Shown here: positions 53,464 through 60,627 of the stretch, piece after piece
Layout: each line of letters starts with the position of its first letter
Numbering within the stretch: position 1 is the first letter of the stretch
Assembly (NCBI RefSeq): GCF_900104955.1
Contig: NZ_FNSI01000001.1
Location: 3,320,001 to 3,384,000, forward strand
Reading direction: 5' to 3'
Length of the DNA stretch: 64,000 bases
Origin: Beijerinckia sp. 28-YEA-48
Lineage (GTDB): Bacteria; Pseudomonadota; Alphaproteobacteria; Rhizobiales; Beijerinckiaceae
Program-made: the position numbers and the translations under genes
Notes under the pieces: model-generated
The model's database searches: none
What the model was told of the DNA's origin: nothing
What the model saw: the letters and a program-made list of their open reading frames with translations, nothing else

Positions 53464-54522
53464 TCACCCTTCTGCCCTGGGCTTAAACGGCAAGGTAAAG
53501 CCGAAAACGGTCCCTTGCGGATAGTTCGGGGCAACATAAACGGCGCCGCCGTGGGCCTCAATGATCGATCGACTGATGGCGAGCCCCATGCCGATGCCTG
53601 TGGACTTTGTCGTATAGAAAGCCTCGAACACCCGATCGGCCACATCAGATGGCACGCCAATGCCGGTATCGCGCACACTCACGGTGATCTTCGTTCCGTC
53701 CGCCGCCGCGCTCACCAAAATTTCCTTGGTCTCGCTTCTCTGCGTCGCCTCCATGGCATTCACGATAAAATTCAGGATAACCTGCTGCAACTGCACCTTG
53801 TCGCCCATCACGACAGGAAAATCGTCGGCGAGATCGGTGCGCAGAACAATTGCATTGCGAAGCATTTCGCCGCGCGTCAGCGCCAATGTTTCCTCGATGA
53901 CATCGATGATGTCGACCTGGGCCTTTGACGGGGGGACGCGCGCCACAAGCTGGCGCACGCGGCCGATCACCTCGCCGGCGCGGCCCGCATCCGTGACCAC
54001 ACGCTCGATGGCCCGGCTCGCTTCGTCTTGTCGTGGCGGCGTGGCCGCCAGCCAACGCATGGCCGCATTGGCATTGGCGACAATGGCGGTAAGAGGTTGG
54101 CTGACCTCGTGCGCGATCGATGTCGCCAGCTCGCCGATCGAGGTGATGCGGGCCATGCGGGCGAGATCAGCCCGCGTCTCGCGCGCCGCGACTTCCGCCG
54201 TTTCGGTCTTGTAGGCCAGGTAGCTCGTCGTCGCGATGGCGAGCAGGCTCAAGGCGCCGTTCATCAGGCCGGACTCCGGATTGCCGTGCCGCGTCAGGAC
54301 ATAGCTGAGGATCGTCAACAGTCCGGAGGCAACGCCGACGGCAAGGATCGCGCGTGGCCGGCCCGAGCGCGCCGAGAGCAGGATGACCGCGACATAGAGC
54401 ACCGCGAAGGCGATCTCGAAATTGGTGATGGTGTCGGCGACAAAAATGAGGGCCAAGGACACGACAATGCCCAGCCACAGCAGGGGCATGTCGATTGCAA
54501 ATTGGATCGGCCAGCGCTTCAT
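53464..54522 (-). CDS. Sensor histidine kinase with integral-membrane input domain
   Basis: A 352-residue histidine kinase. Residues about 10-105 are hydrophobic with three to five helices and resemble a MASE-like or 4TM sensor; there is no PAS or heme domain. The HisKA box holds H138 (SIAHEVSQPL), followed by N-box FNFIVNAMEA, G1 DTGIGVP and G2 GIGMGLAISRSI. The kinase core is closest in wording to FixL/TtrS-type kinases. It precedes the response regulator by 4 bases, so both are one transcript. The signal is unknown. Confidence 0.9.
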   Translation of the reverse strand: MKRWPIQFAIDMPLLWLGIVVSLALIFVADTITNFEIAFAVLYVAVILLSARSGRPRAILAVGVASGLLTILSYVLTRHGNPESGLMNGALSLLAIATTSYLAYKTETAEVAARETRADLARMARITSIGELATSIAHEVSQPLTAIVANANAAMRWLAATPPRQDEASRAIERVVTDAGRAGEVIGRVRQLVARVPPSKAQVDIIDVIEETLALTRGEMLRNAIVLRTDLADDFPVVMGDKVQLQQVILNFIVNAMEATQRSETKEILVSAAADGTKITVSVRDTGIGVPSDVADRVFEAFYTTKSTGIGMGLAISRSIIEAHGGAVYVAPNYPQGTVFGFTLPFKPRAEG

Positions 54523-54599
54523 GCCCTACTTTCACATGCCCTCAGGCATTTTGCACACGCCTTTAGGCTTTGATAAAATCGGAACGGGCACGCGTTCCA

Positions 54600-55364
54600 T
54601 TAGGCGCTCACCATGGCTTCGGCGCTGGCCTGGTCGATATCGACCGCTTCAGCCCGCCAGCGGGCAGCGGTGACGCATGGTTCCAGGCTCAAGCGGCCGA
54701 CGATATGTTCGAGAGCGACATCCTCCCGATGATCGGCGGTGATGATCGCCGTGACTTCGACCCGGTCGGAATCCTCGATATTGCTGCTGTGGAGCTGGTG
54801 CAGGTGCAGCCTGGCGGAGCTGAAGCCCTGCAGCATCAGGGCTCGGATATGGGCTTCGCCTTCACTGCGGCACACGGAGGTGATGGTGTAGCGGACGGGA
54901 AGCTCCGTCATTTCGGTCGAATGGCGGGAGATGAACCAGATCAACGGCCGCAGCGCCAGATTGACCAGGATGACGAAGCCCGTCGCCAGCAAGGCATGCA
55001 ACGGATAGCCGGCGCCTGCGACCAGACCGACCGCCGCCGAACACCACAATGTCGCCGCTGTGTTGAGCCCGCGAACGTTTAGCCCTTCCTTGAAGATGAC
55101 ACCGGCACCCAGAAAGCCAATGCCGGAAACCACCTGTGCGGCAACCCGCGTCGGGCTTCCCTCACCGGGGATCAGAGTGGCGAACATGACGAAGGTCGCC
55201 GCCCCCAGTGACACCAATGTATTGGTCCGCAAACCCGCCAGCCGTTGGCGCCACTGACGCTCAAAGCCAATCAAGGCGCCCAGCGCGAAGGCCACGCCGA
55301 GATTGAGAACCGCTTGTTCAAGTCCCATTACCATCATCATCACGCCCGAAATGGGGATGGACAT
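54600..55364 (-). CDS. mgtC: MgtC/SapB family membrane protein
   Basis: A 254-residue protein of the MgtC family. The N-terminal membrane domain (residues 15-145) shows LGVAFALGALIGFERQW, GLRTNTLVSLGAATFVM and GIGFLGAGVIFKEG with the conserved charged residues. The C-terminal 100 residues form an ACT-like soluble domain, as in Salmonella MgtC. The family supports growth in low magnesium and survival in macrophages by acting on ATP synthase or phosphate and magnesium balance. Start choice is uncertain: ATG at 55364 or one of the ATGs near residues 9-13. A 300-base leader lies upstream. Confidence 0.9.
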   Translation of the reverse strand: MSIPISGVMMMVMGLEQAVLNLGVAFALGALIGFERQWRQRLAGLRTNTLVSLGAATFVMFATLIPGEGSPTRVAAQVVSGIGFLGAGVIFKEGLNVRGLNTAATLWCSAAVGLVAGAGYPLHALLATGFVILVNLALRPLIWFISRHSTEMTELPVRYTITSVCRSEGEAHIRALMLQGFSSARLHLHQLHSSNIEDSDRVEVTAIITADHREDVALEHIVGRLSLEPCVTAARWRAEAVDIDQASAEAMVSA

Positions 55365-55671
55365 GCCGGCGACGTGGCGTGATCGCCAGGCCCGCTTCTG
55401 TGAAGCGGCCCGCGATGCGCATCAGCCGATATGCCTTCCGTCTCGATAAGACGCCGAGGAAAAACAACTTCGCCGTCACGCGAAGCAATCGATCACCGAC
55501 CTGAATATATGCCCGCATAGCCAACCACGACGCACGCGTCGGCGCCGGACGCAGCTCGCTCAGCAGTCGCGTCGCATTGTGCTTCCGGCTCGGACGCAGT
55601 TTGTCGTTCTCACCACGCAAAAGCATCAACATGACAGGCTGACGACAAAAGATGTTCTTATCTTTCAACAT
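55318..55671 (-). CDS. Possible small basic protein upstream of mgtC
   Basis: A 117-codon frame that begins with MLKDKNIFC; GAGG lies 6 bases before the ATG at 55671. Its end overlaps the mgtC start by 47 bases in another frame. The product would be very basic (many arginines) and I do not recognise a family. It could be a leader peptide that couples translation to mgtC expression, as mgtC leaders do in Salmonella, or a spurious frame within an untranslated leader. Confidence 0.3.
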   Translation of the reverse strand: MLKDKNIFCRQPVMLMLLRGENDKLRPSRKHNATRLLSELRPAPTRASWLAMRAYIQVGDRLLRVTAKLFFLGVLSRRKAYRLMRIAGRFTEAGLAITPRRRHVHPHFGRDDDGNGT

Positions 55672-55716
55672 GGCACACCTCGTTCGTGACATGTGGCGCT
55701 AGATCGAACGCCTAAA

Positions 55717-57039
55717 TCAGCTCGGATTCTCGAGCGTGAACAGATCGCCGTTCTCGTCATAGGCGAAATATTCGGCATAGCGCGCCCAGGTGGTCACGGC
55801 TTTCAGGGTGACGTCGGCATAGTCTTCCGACATGTGGTCTTCGAGCTCGTCGCGGAACCGGCGGGCCCGCGCCTGATGGCTCGGTCGCTCGTCGAGCACC
55901 CGACGGATATGCGCGGCAAGCGGCACATAGGTGGCCAGATGCTGGGCGAACAGCCGCTTGCGTTCGTCCACATCGCCACCGGCAAAGCGCAAGCCCGGCG
56001 CCGTCAGCTTGATGTCGCCACCTTCGAGATCGGCGAAGCGGAGCAGTTGCAGCGTTTCCGCGACGGGAAAGAGGTCGTCAATCTCCAGATGCAGTTCAGC
56101 GGCGAGTGGCGGCAAATCGGCTTTACCCTGGTAGGGTTCGGCCGCCACGGTCTCGATCAAGCCCGCCAGCAGGTTGGTGGAAATATTCGGCAGCGACAAG
56201 CCAATCCCCGTGCCGGGGAAGAAGCCATCACGCGTCGGCGTGCCGGTTTTCGTGGTCATGCGCGCATAGATGTCATCGACCATGGCGCGGAAGGTCGGGT
56301 CGAGCCGGTTGCGCGGCTGCGGCATGTCAACACGAATTTCCGCGATGATGCGGCCGGGGTTGGAGCCGAAGATCAGAATGCGATCGCACATCAACACCGC
56401 CTCCTCGATGTTGTGCGTCACCATCAGAATGGACTCGATCGGCATGCGGCCTTCGCACCACAGATCGAGAAGATCGGTTCTCAGGGTTTCAGCCGTCAGC
56501 ACATCGAGCGCCGAGAACGGCTCGTCCATCAGAAGCACGCGCGGATGAACGACAAGGGCGCGCGCCAGGCCGACACGCTGGCGCATGCCGCCCGACAGTT
56601 CCTTCGGATAAGCGCTTTCAAAACCATCAAGGCCGATCAGATCGATGGCGGCCAGCGCCAGCTTGCGGCGCTCGGCCGACAGAATGCCTTGGGCTTCGAG
56701 CCCCAGTTCGACATTCTGCAAGACCGTAAGCCATGGGAACAAAGCGAAACTCTGAAACACCACGGCGATGCCGGCGGTTGGACCGACAAGCGGCGTGCCG
56801 GCGAAGGCGATCGTGCCCTGGCTTGGACGCAGCAGGCCGGCGATGGCGCGCAACAGCGTCGACTTGCCCGAGCCGGACCGACCGAGCAGGCCGACGATCT
56901 CGCCGGGGCGCAGGTCGAGATTGACATTCTCCAGCACGGTCAACGCGCCGGCTGAACCTTTGTCATAGATCTGCGAAATCTTGGCGACGGAGACGAGCGG
57001 CGCGGCATCGTCTGGCTTACGGGTTACGACAGTGCTCAT
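55717..57039 (-). CDS. ABC transporter ATPase with C-terminal AAA-associated domain
   Basis: A 440-residue protein. Residues about 15-270 form a NitT/TauT-type ATPase (Walker A GRSGSGKST, signature SGGMRQRV, Walker B VLLMDEPFSALD, MVTHNIEEAV). Residues about 285-440 form the AAA-associated C-terminal domain (PF09821-like), a regulatory extension found only in a subset of these ATPases. GGAGG precedes the ATG at 57039, and the frame is open 57 bases further. It lies 22 bases after the fused permease gene. The cargo is unknown. Confidence 0.88.
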   Translation of the reverse strand: MSTVVTRKPDDAAPLVSVAKISQIYDKGSAGALTVLENVNLDLRPGEIVGLLGRSGSGKSTLLRAIAGLLRPSQGTIAFAGTPLVGPTAGIAVVFQSFALFPWLTVLQNVELGLEAQGILSAERRKLALAAIDLIGLDGFESAYPKELSGGMRQRVGLARALVVHPRVLLMDEPFSALDVLTAETLRTDLLDLWCEGRMPIESILMVTHNIEEAVLMCDRILIFGSNPGRIIAEIRVDMPQPRNRLDPTFRAMVDDIYARMTTKTGTPTRDGFFPGTGIGLSLPNISTNLLAGLIETVAAEPYQGKADLPPLAAELHLEIDDLFPVAETLQLLRFADLEGGDIKLTAPGLRFAGGDVDERKRLFAQHLATYVPLAAHIRRVLDERPSHQARARRFRDELEDHMSEDYADVTLKAVTTWARYAEYFAYDENGDLFTLENPS

Positions 57040-57061
57040 ATTCGGTCCTCCAACAGGACAA

Positions 57062-58822
57062 TCAATCAAGACGCAGGCGACGCTCGGCAAAGACATAGAG
57101 CGGCCGCCACAGGATGCGGTTGAATAGGGTGACGAAGAGCGACATCACGGCGATGCCGAGAACGACGCGGGGAAAGTCACCGGCTTCGGTCGCCCCGGCG
57201 ATGTAAGAACCAAGACCGAAGGCCTTGAGATTGGTGTCGCCCCAGCTCGCCACCTCGGCGACGATGCTGGCGTTCCACGATCCGCCCGAAGCGGTGAGCG
57301 CGCCGGTGACGTAGTAGGGGAAAATGCCGGGCAGGATGGCGCGACGCCACCAGGTCCAAGAGCGCAGCCGATAGACAGCAGCGGCTTCACGCAGATCGGT
57401 GGGAAAGGCGCTGGCGCCAGCGATAACATTGAAGAGAATGTACCATTGCGTGCCCAGGATCATCAGCGGCGAGAGCCAGATGTTCGGGCTGGCGCCTGTC
57501 GCCACGATGGCGACGACGGCGAAGGGGAACAGCACATTGGCCGGAAAGGCGGCGAGGAATTGCGCCAGCGGCTGCACCCGTTCGGCCAATGCCGGCCGCA
57601 GGCCGATCCAGACGCCGAGCGGCACCCAGATCAGGCTCGCGATCGCGATCAGCACCACCACGCGAAGCAGAGTTGCCAGGCCGCCGGCAACGGCTTCCCC
57701 GACATCGCCCCAGGACAAGGTATGGCCGAGATAAACAACCACGCTCCACACGCCCCAGGCGCCGATGGCAATCACCAGACCGAGCCAGAGATAATCGATC
57801 GTCCTCGTGCTCATACGGGTCGAAAGCCGTTTGCTGGGCGCGAGCACCGGCCGACTCGACAGACGCACGAGCATCAAGCGGCCCCACAGGATGGCGACCG
57901 GTTTCAACAACCGCCGCAGCGCATGCGCCCGCGTCAGCAGAGAATAGACCCAGGACTGCGGCTTCTCCTGGCTCGCCGTCTGCTCGAAACGAAACTTATC
58001 CGCCCAGGCGACGACGGGCCGGAACAGCAGCTGGTCATAAAGGACAATGACGACGCCCATGGCCAGGACCGCCCAGGCGACGGCCGCGAAATCGCGCTTC
58101 TCGATGGCAAGCGACAGCCAGGACCCGAGCCCCGGCAAGCGCACGGTTGTATCGCCGACGGTGATCGCCTCGGAAGCGACGACGAAAAACCAGCCGCCAG
58201 ACATGGACATCATCGTGTTCCAGATCAGCCCCGGCGTGGCGAAGGGGGCCTCCAGCCGCCAGAACCGTTGCCAGGCGGAAAGATTGAAGGAACGGCTCAC
58301 CTCATCCAGATCGCGCGGCACGGTGCGCAGCGATTGATAGAAAGAGAACGCCATGTTCCAGGCCTGGCTGGTGAAGATGGCGAAGATCGCGGCGCATTCG
58401 GCGCCGAGCTGATTGCCCTGAAACAGGCCCATGAAAAACGTCACGGTGAACGTCAGAAAGCCCAGCACCGGCACCGATTGCAGGATGTCGAGCGCCGGAA
58501 TGATGACCATTTCAGCGCGGCGGCTTTTAGCGGCGAGCGTGGCGACGATGAAGGTAAACAGCAGCGAGGCGATGATCGCCGCGAACATGCGCACGGTCGA
58601 ACGCAAGGCATATTCCGGCAGCAGCCAGGGATCGAGGGAGACCGGCTGAACATCCAGAACGGCCAGCGGCGCGCGCATCGCCTGCATGCCATGGGCAGCC
58701 AGCACCGCCAGCGCCAGGATCAGCGAGAAGGCAATGAGATCGTAGCCGTTTGGGAGCAGGCGCGCACGCGCCAGCGCGATGATGGCGCTGGGGCGACGGC
58801 GATCATTGGACAACAAAACCAT
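57062..58822 (-). CDS. Double-length ABC transporter permease (two fused permease units)
   Basis: A 586-residue inner-membrane protein made of two tandem NitT/TauT-like permease units. The first unit (about residues 20-270) contains the coupling segment VPRDLDEVSRSFNLSAWQRFWRLEAP; the second (about 340-580) contains DLREAAAVYRLRSWTWWRRAILPG. Both have the following hydrophobic helices. One chain therefore replaces a permease dimer. No binding protein gene is adjacent, so the importer is incomplete here. It lies directly upstream of the ATPase gene. Confidence 0.88.
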   Translation of the reverse strand: MVLLSNDRRRPSAIIALARARLLPNGYDLIAFSLILALAVLAAHGMQAMRAPLAVLDVQPVSLDPWLLPEYALRSTVRMFAAIIASLLFTFIVATLAAKSRRAEMVIIPALDILQSVPVLGFLTFTVTFFMGLFQGNQLGAECAAIFAIFTSQAWNMAFSFYQSLRTVPRDLDEVSRSFNLSAWQRFWRLEAPFATPGLIWNTMMSMSGGWFFVVASEAITVGDTTVRLPGLGSWLSLAIEKRDFAAVAWAVLAMGVVIVLYDQLLFRPVVAWADKFRFEQTASQEKPQSWVYSLLTRAHALRRLLKPVAILWGRLMLVRLSSRPVLAPSKRLSTRMSTRTIDYLWLGLVIAIGAWGVWSVVVYLGHTLSWGDVGEAVAGGLATLLRVVVLIAIASLIWVPLGVWIGLRPALAERVQPLAQFLAAFPANVLFPFAVVAIVATGASPNIWLSPLMILGTQWYILFNVIAGASAFPTDLREAAAVYRLRSWTWWRRAILPGIFPYYVTGALTASGGSWNASIVAEVASWGDTNLKAFGLGSYIAGATEAGDFPRVVLGIAVMSLFVTLFNRILWRPLYVFAERRLRLD

Positions 58823-58877
58823 CGACCGACCTCAAGGTCCGAAAGCGGAAATACTGCAGGGGAGACGCAGGGAGGAA

Positions 58878-58913
58878 TGTCCGACCGTTCAGATGGGGAT
58901 GAACGATCGGACA
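58878..58913 (-). other. Long inverted repeat between the small gene and the ABC permease gene
   Basis: TGTCCGACCGTTC (58878-58890) and GAACGATCGGACA (58901-58913) are 13-bp arms with one mismatch and a 10-base loop. On the minus strand a TTCCTCCC stretch follows, not a clean U-run. It may be an attenuator, an mRNA-processing site or an operator for the permease-ATPase operon. Confidence 0.55.
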
Positions 58914-58928
58914 CTTGAGCGGATAAAG

Positions 58929-59129
58929 CTAGGCGGCGTGACGATGATGGCCGCCAGGCCGGACGCCTTCACCGTGAACGGGTGTCGGCTCGGCAATCCA
59001 ATGGCATTCCAGCCGGCCGTTGGCGGGATTGCGATGCCAGACGGCGACAAGCACGGGCCGCGCCGCGACCTTGGACGCTGCGCCTGCCCTCGGGGCAGTT
59101 TTGTTGGGAAAGAAAATGATGTTGTTCAT
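58929..59129 (-). CDS. Small conserved-type protein of unknown function
   Basis: A 66-residue product. AAGGAGG lies 6 bases before the ATG at 59129, a near-perfect Shine-Dalgarno site. The VWHRNPANGRLECHWIAEP core resembles small alphaproteobacterial proteins of unknown function with a WxRNPxTGRLxxxW motif (recalled pattern). It is followed by an inverted repeat and then the fused permease gene, so it may be cotranscribed as a leader gene. Confidence 0.6.
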   Translation of the reverse strand: MNNIIFFPNKTAPRAGAASKVAARPVLVAVWHRNPANGRLECHWIAEPTPVHGEGVRPGGHHRHAA

Positions 59130-59450
59130 GGCTCGCCTCCTTGACCGCTTCTTGCGGGCCCGGATGTGAGCCGGACAGGCTAGGCCTGACCGAAGCTCAA
59201 CCGGCGGGCGGCGCCAGAAGCAGTCCAGATTGAAGGAATGGATGTCCGACCATCGCTTGAAAGCGGGGCCGGGCGACTACTCGGATCGTCGTCCATGTGC
59301 CTTTCCAGTCGTTTGCTTCAATAAATCGCGGCGTTAACGCCACAATGACATAATCTTTGTGAACGCACCTACAAGGACCGTCAATCGCACCAAGGCGTAG
59401 CTGACCTATACGTTGGTATGGTCGGCTGGTTTCAAATAAGAGTGCAGGCC
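59130..59450. other. 321-base intergenic region between divergent genes
   Basis: The region separates the small minus-strand gene from the APH-like gene and must hold both promoters. I see AT-rich stretches near 59335-59365 but no firm -35/-10 pair or palindrome. An ATGTCCGACC sequence at 59244-59253 repeats the arm of the inverted repeat at 58878, which may be a second half-site. Confidence 0.5.
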
Positions 59451-60251
59451 ATGGTCCCGAACGCCCCCACGTCCGTCCCATCCGACATGCCACCGCATTG
59501 GCGAGACGATCTCGCCGGCTACGCCTGGACGACCCAGACCATCGGCCGCTCGTCAGCCACGGTCTTCCGGCTGCAGGCCGACAAGCGCCCGTCATTCTTC
59601 GTGAAGATCGAACCCGCCGATGCCTCTGGCGAACTGCTTGCCGAAGCGGCGCGGCTGCGCTGGCTGGCGGCCAGCGGCATCGCCTGTCCGCAGGTGGAGA
59701 ACACCAGCAGCGATGGCCAGCGCAACTGGCTGCTGACGCGCGCGTTGCCCGGGCGGGATCTTGCCTCGTCGCCGCATCTGGCGGCAGAGCAGATCGTCAC
59801 CATCGCCGCCGACGCTTTGCGCGATCTGCATCGCCTCGATCCGTCCCCCTGTCCGTTCGACCAGCGGCTCGACAGCCGCATCGCGGCGGCCGAAGCGCGG
59901 ATGCGCGCCGGCCTCGTCGATGAGAGCGATTTCGACGACGAACGCTTGGGCCAGCCGGCGCACGCCGTCTTCGCGGATCTGTTGCGCCGCCGGCCCGCAC
60001 AGGAAGACCTGGTTGTGACCCACGGCGACGCTTGCCTGCCCAATCTGATGGCGGACGGGGAGAGGTTCAGCGGCTTCGTCGATTGCGCCCGCCTTGGGGT
60101 GGCCGATCGGCATCAGGATCTGGCGCTGGCGAGCTGGAGCATTCGCTACAATCTCGGACAGGCGTGGATCGCGCCTTTCCTGCAGCGCTATGGCCTGAGG
60201 GCCGATCCCGAATTGCTGGATTTCTATCGGCTTCTGGACGATTTCTTTTAA
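59451..60251 (+). CDS. APH(3')-like aminoglycoside phosphotransferase family kinase
   Basis: A 266-residue protein kinase-like phosphotransferase. The catalytic loop is [10 protein letters not shown] with D193 and N198, and the metal-binding aspartate is D211 in [18 protein letters not shown]. The spacing 193/198/211 equals that of APH(3')-IIIa (190/195/208), and the length is also close (264). The C-terminal FYRLLDDFF ending matches APH(3')-II. It should phosphorylate the 3'-hydroxyl of kanamycin-type aminoglycosides or an unknown metabolite. No transposase or integron is adjacent, so it looks resident. The ATG at 59451 was chosen over 59418 and 59484. Confidence 0.9.
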   Translation: MVPNAPTSVPSDMPPHWRDDLAGYAWTTQTIGRSSATVFRLQADKRPSFFVKIEPADASGELLAEAARLRWLAASGIACPQVENTSSDGQRNWLLTRALPGRDLASSPHLAAEQIVTIAADALRDLHRLDPSPCPFDQRLDSRIAAAEARMRAGLVDESDFDDERLGQPAHAVFADLLRRRPAQEDLVVTHGDACLPNLMADGERFSGFVDCARLGVADRHQDLALASWSIRYNLGQAWIAPFLQRYGLRADPELLDFYRLLDDFF

Positions 60252-60330
60252 TCGCCGCGCGATCAATATGCAGACATAAATATTTCTTTATATCATTATT
60301 GACTTCCGATGGGAAACTGCCCATGCTTGC

Positions 60331-60515
60331 GGCGTCGTGGTTCTTTGGACCCATGTGGGCACCAAAGCTAAGAGGGAATCCGGTGAGCCTAGGCGAGGCC
60401 GGAGCTGTCCCCGCAACTGTGAGCGGCGAGCCGACGTCCATCACGGGTCACTGAGAGCAATCTCGGGAAGACCGGACGAAGGCAGCGACCCGCGAGCCAG
60501 GAGACCTGCCTCGAC
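60331..60515 (+). ncRNA. Cobalamin (AdoCbl) riboswitch
   Basis: The element upstream of metE contains the conserved pieces in order: AGAGGGAATCCGGTGAG near 60371-60387, AGCTGTCCCCGCAACTGT at 60403-60420, a GACGAAGGCAGCGACCC stretch near 60474-60490 and the B12 box GCCAGGAGACCTGCC at 60496-60510. The aptamer binds adenosylcobalamin and, with the downstream hairpin, should stop transcription when B12 is plentiful, so that the cobalamin-independent enzyme is made only in B12 shortage. Confidence 0.95.
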
Positions 60516-60529
60516 AACATATCGTCCCT

Positions 60530-60582
60530 GGGCGGGGTGTCCTGGTGGTGCGCTTGCATCGGGCGCACCCGCGCCCGTTTTT
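60530..60582 (+). terminator. Riboswitch expression-platform terminator
   Basis: GGGCGGGGTG (60530-60539) pairs with CACCC-G-CGCCC (60566-60576, one bulged G), enclosing a 26-base loop, and TTTTT follows at 60578-60582. A shorter nested stem GGTGCGC/GCGCACC (60547-60553, 60563-60569) competes with the same 3' arm. The position between the B12 box and the metE start is that of a regulated terminator. Confidence 0.75.
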
Positions 60583-60627
60583 CGCATGCGTCCGCTCGGC
60601 CTTTGCCTCCTTATTGGAGAAAAGCCG

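Noticed and set aside
57446..58918. 490-codon plus-strand open frame over the fused permease gene
   Set aside because: Antisense shadow rich in Arg, Gln, His and Asp; no motif.
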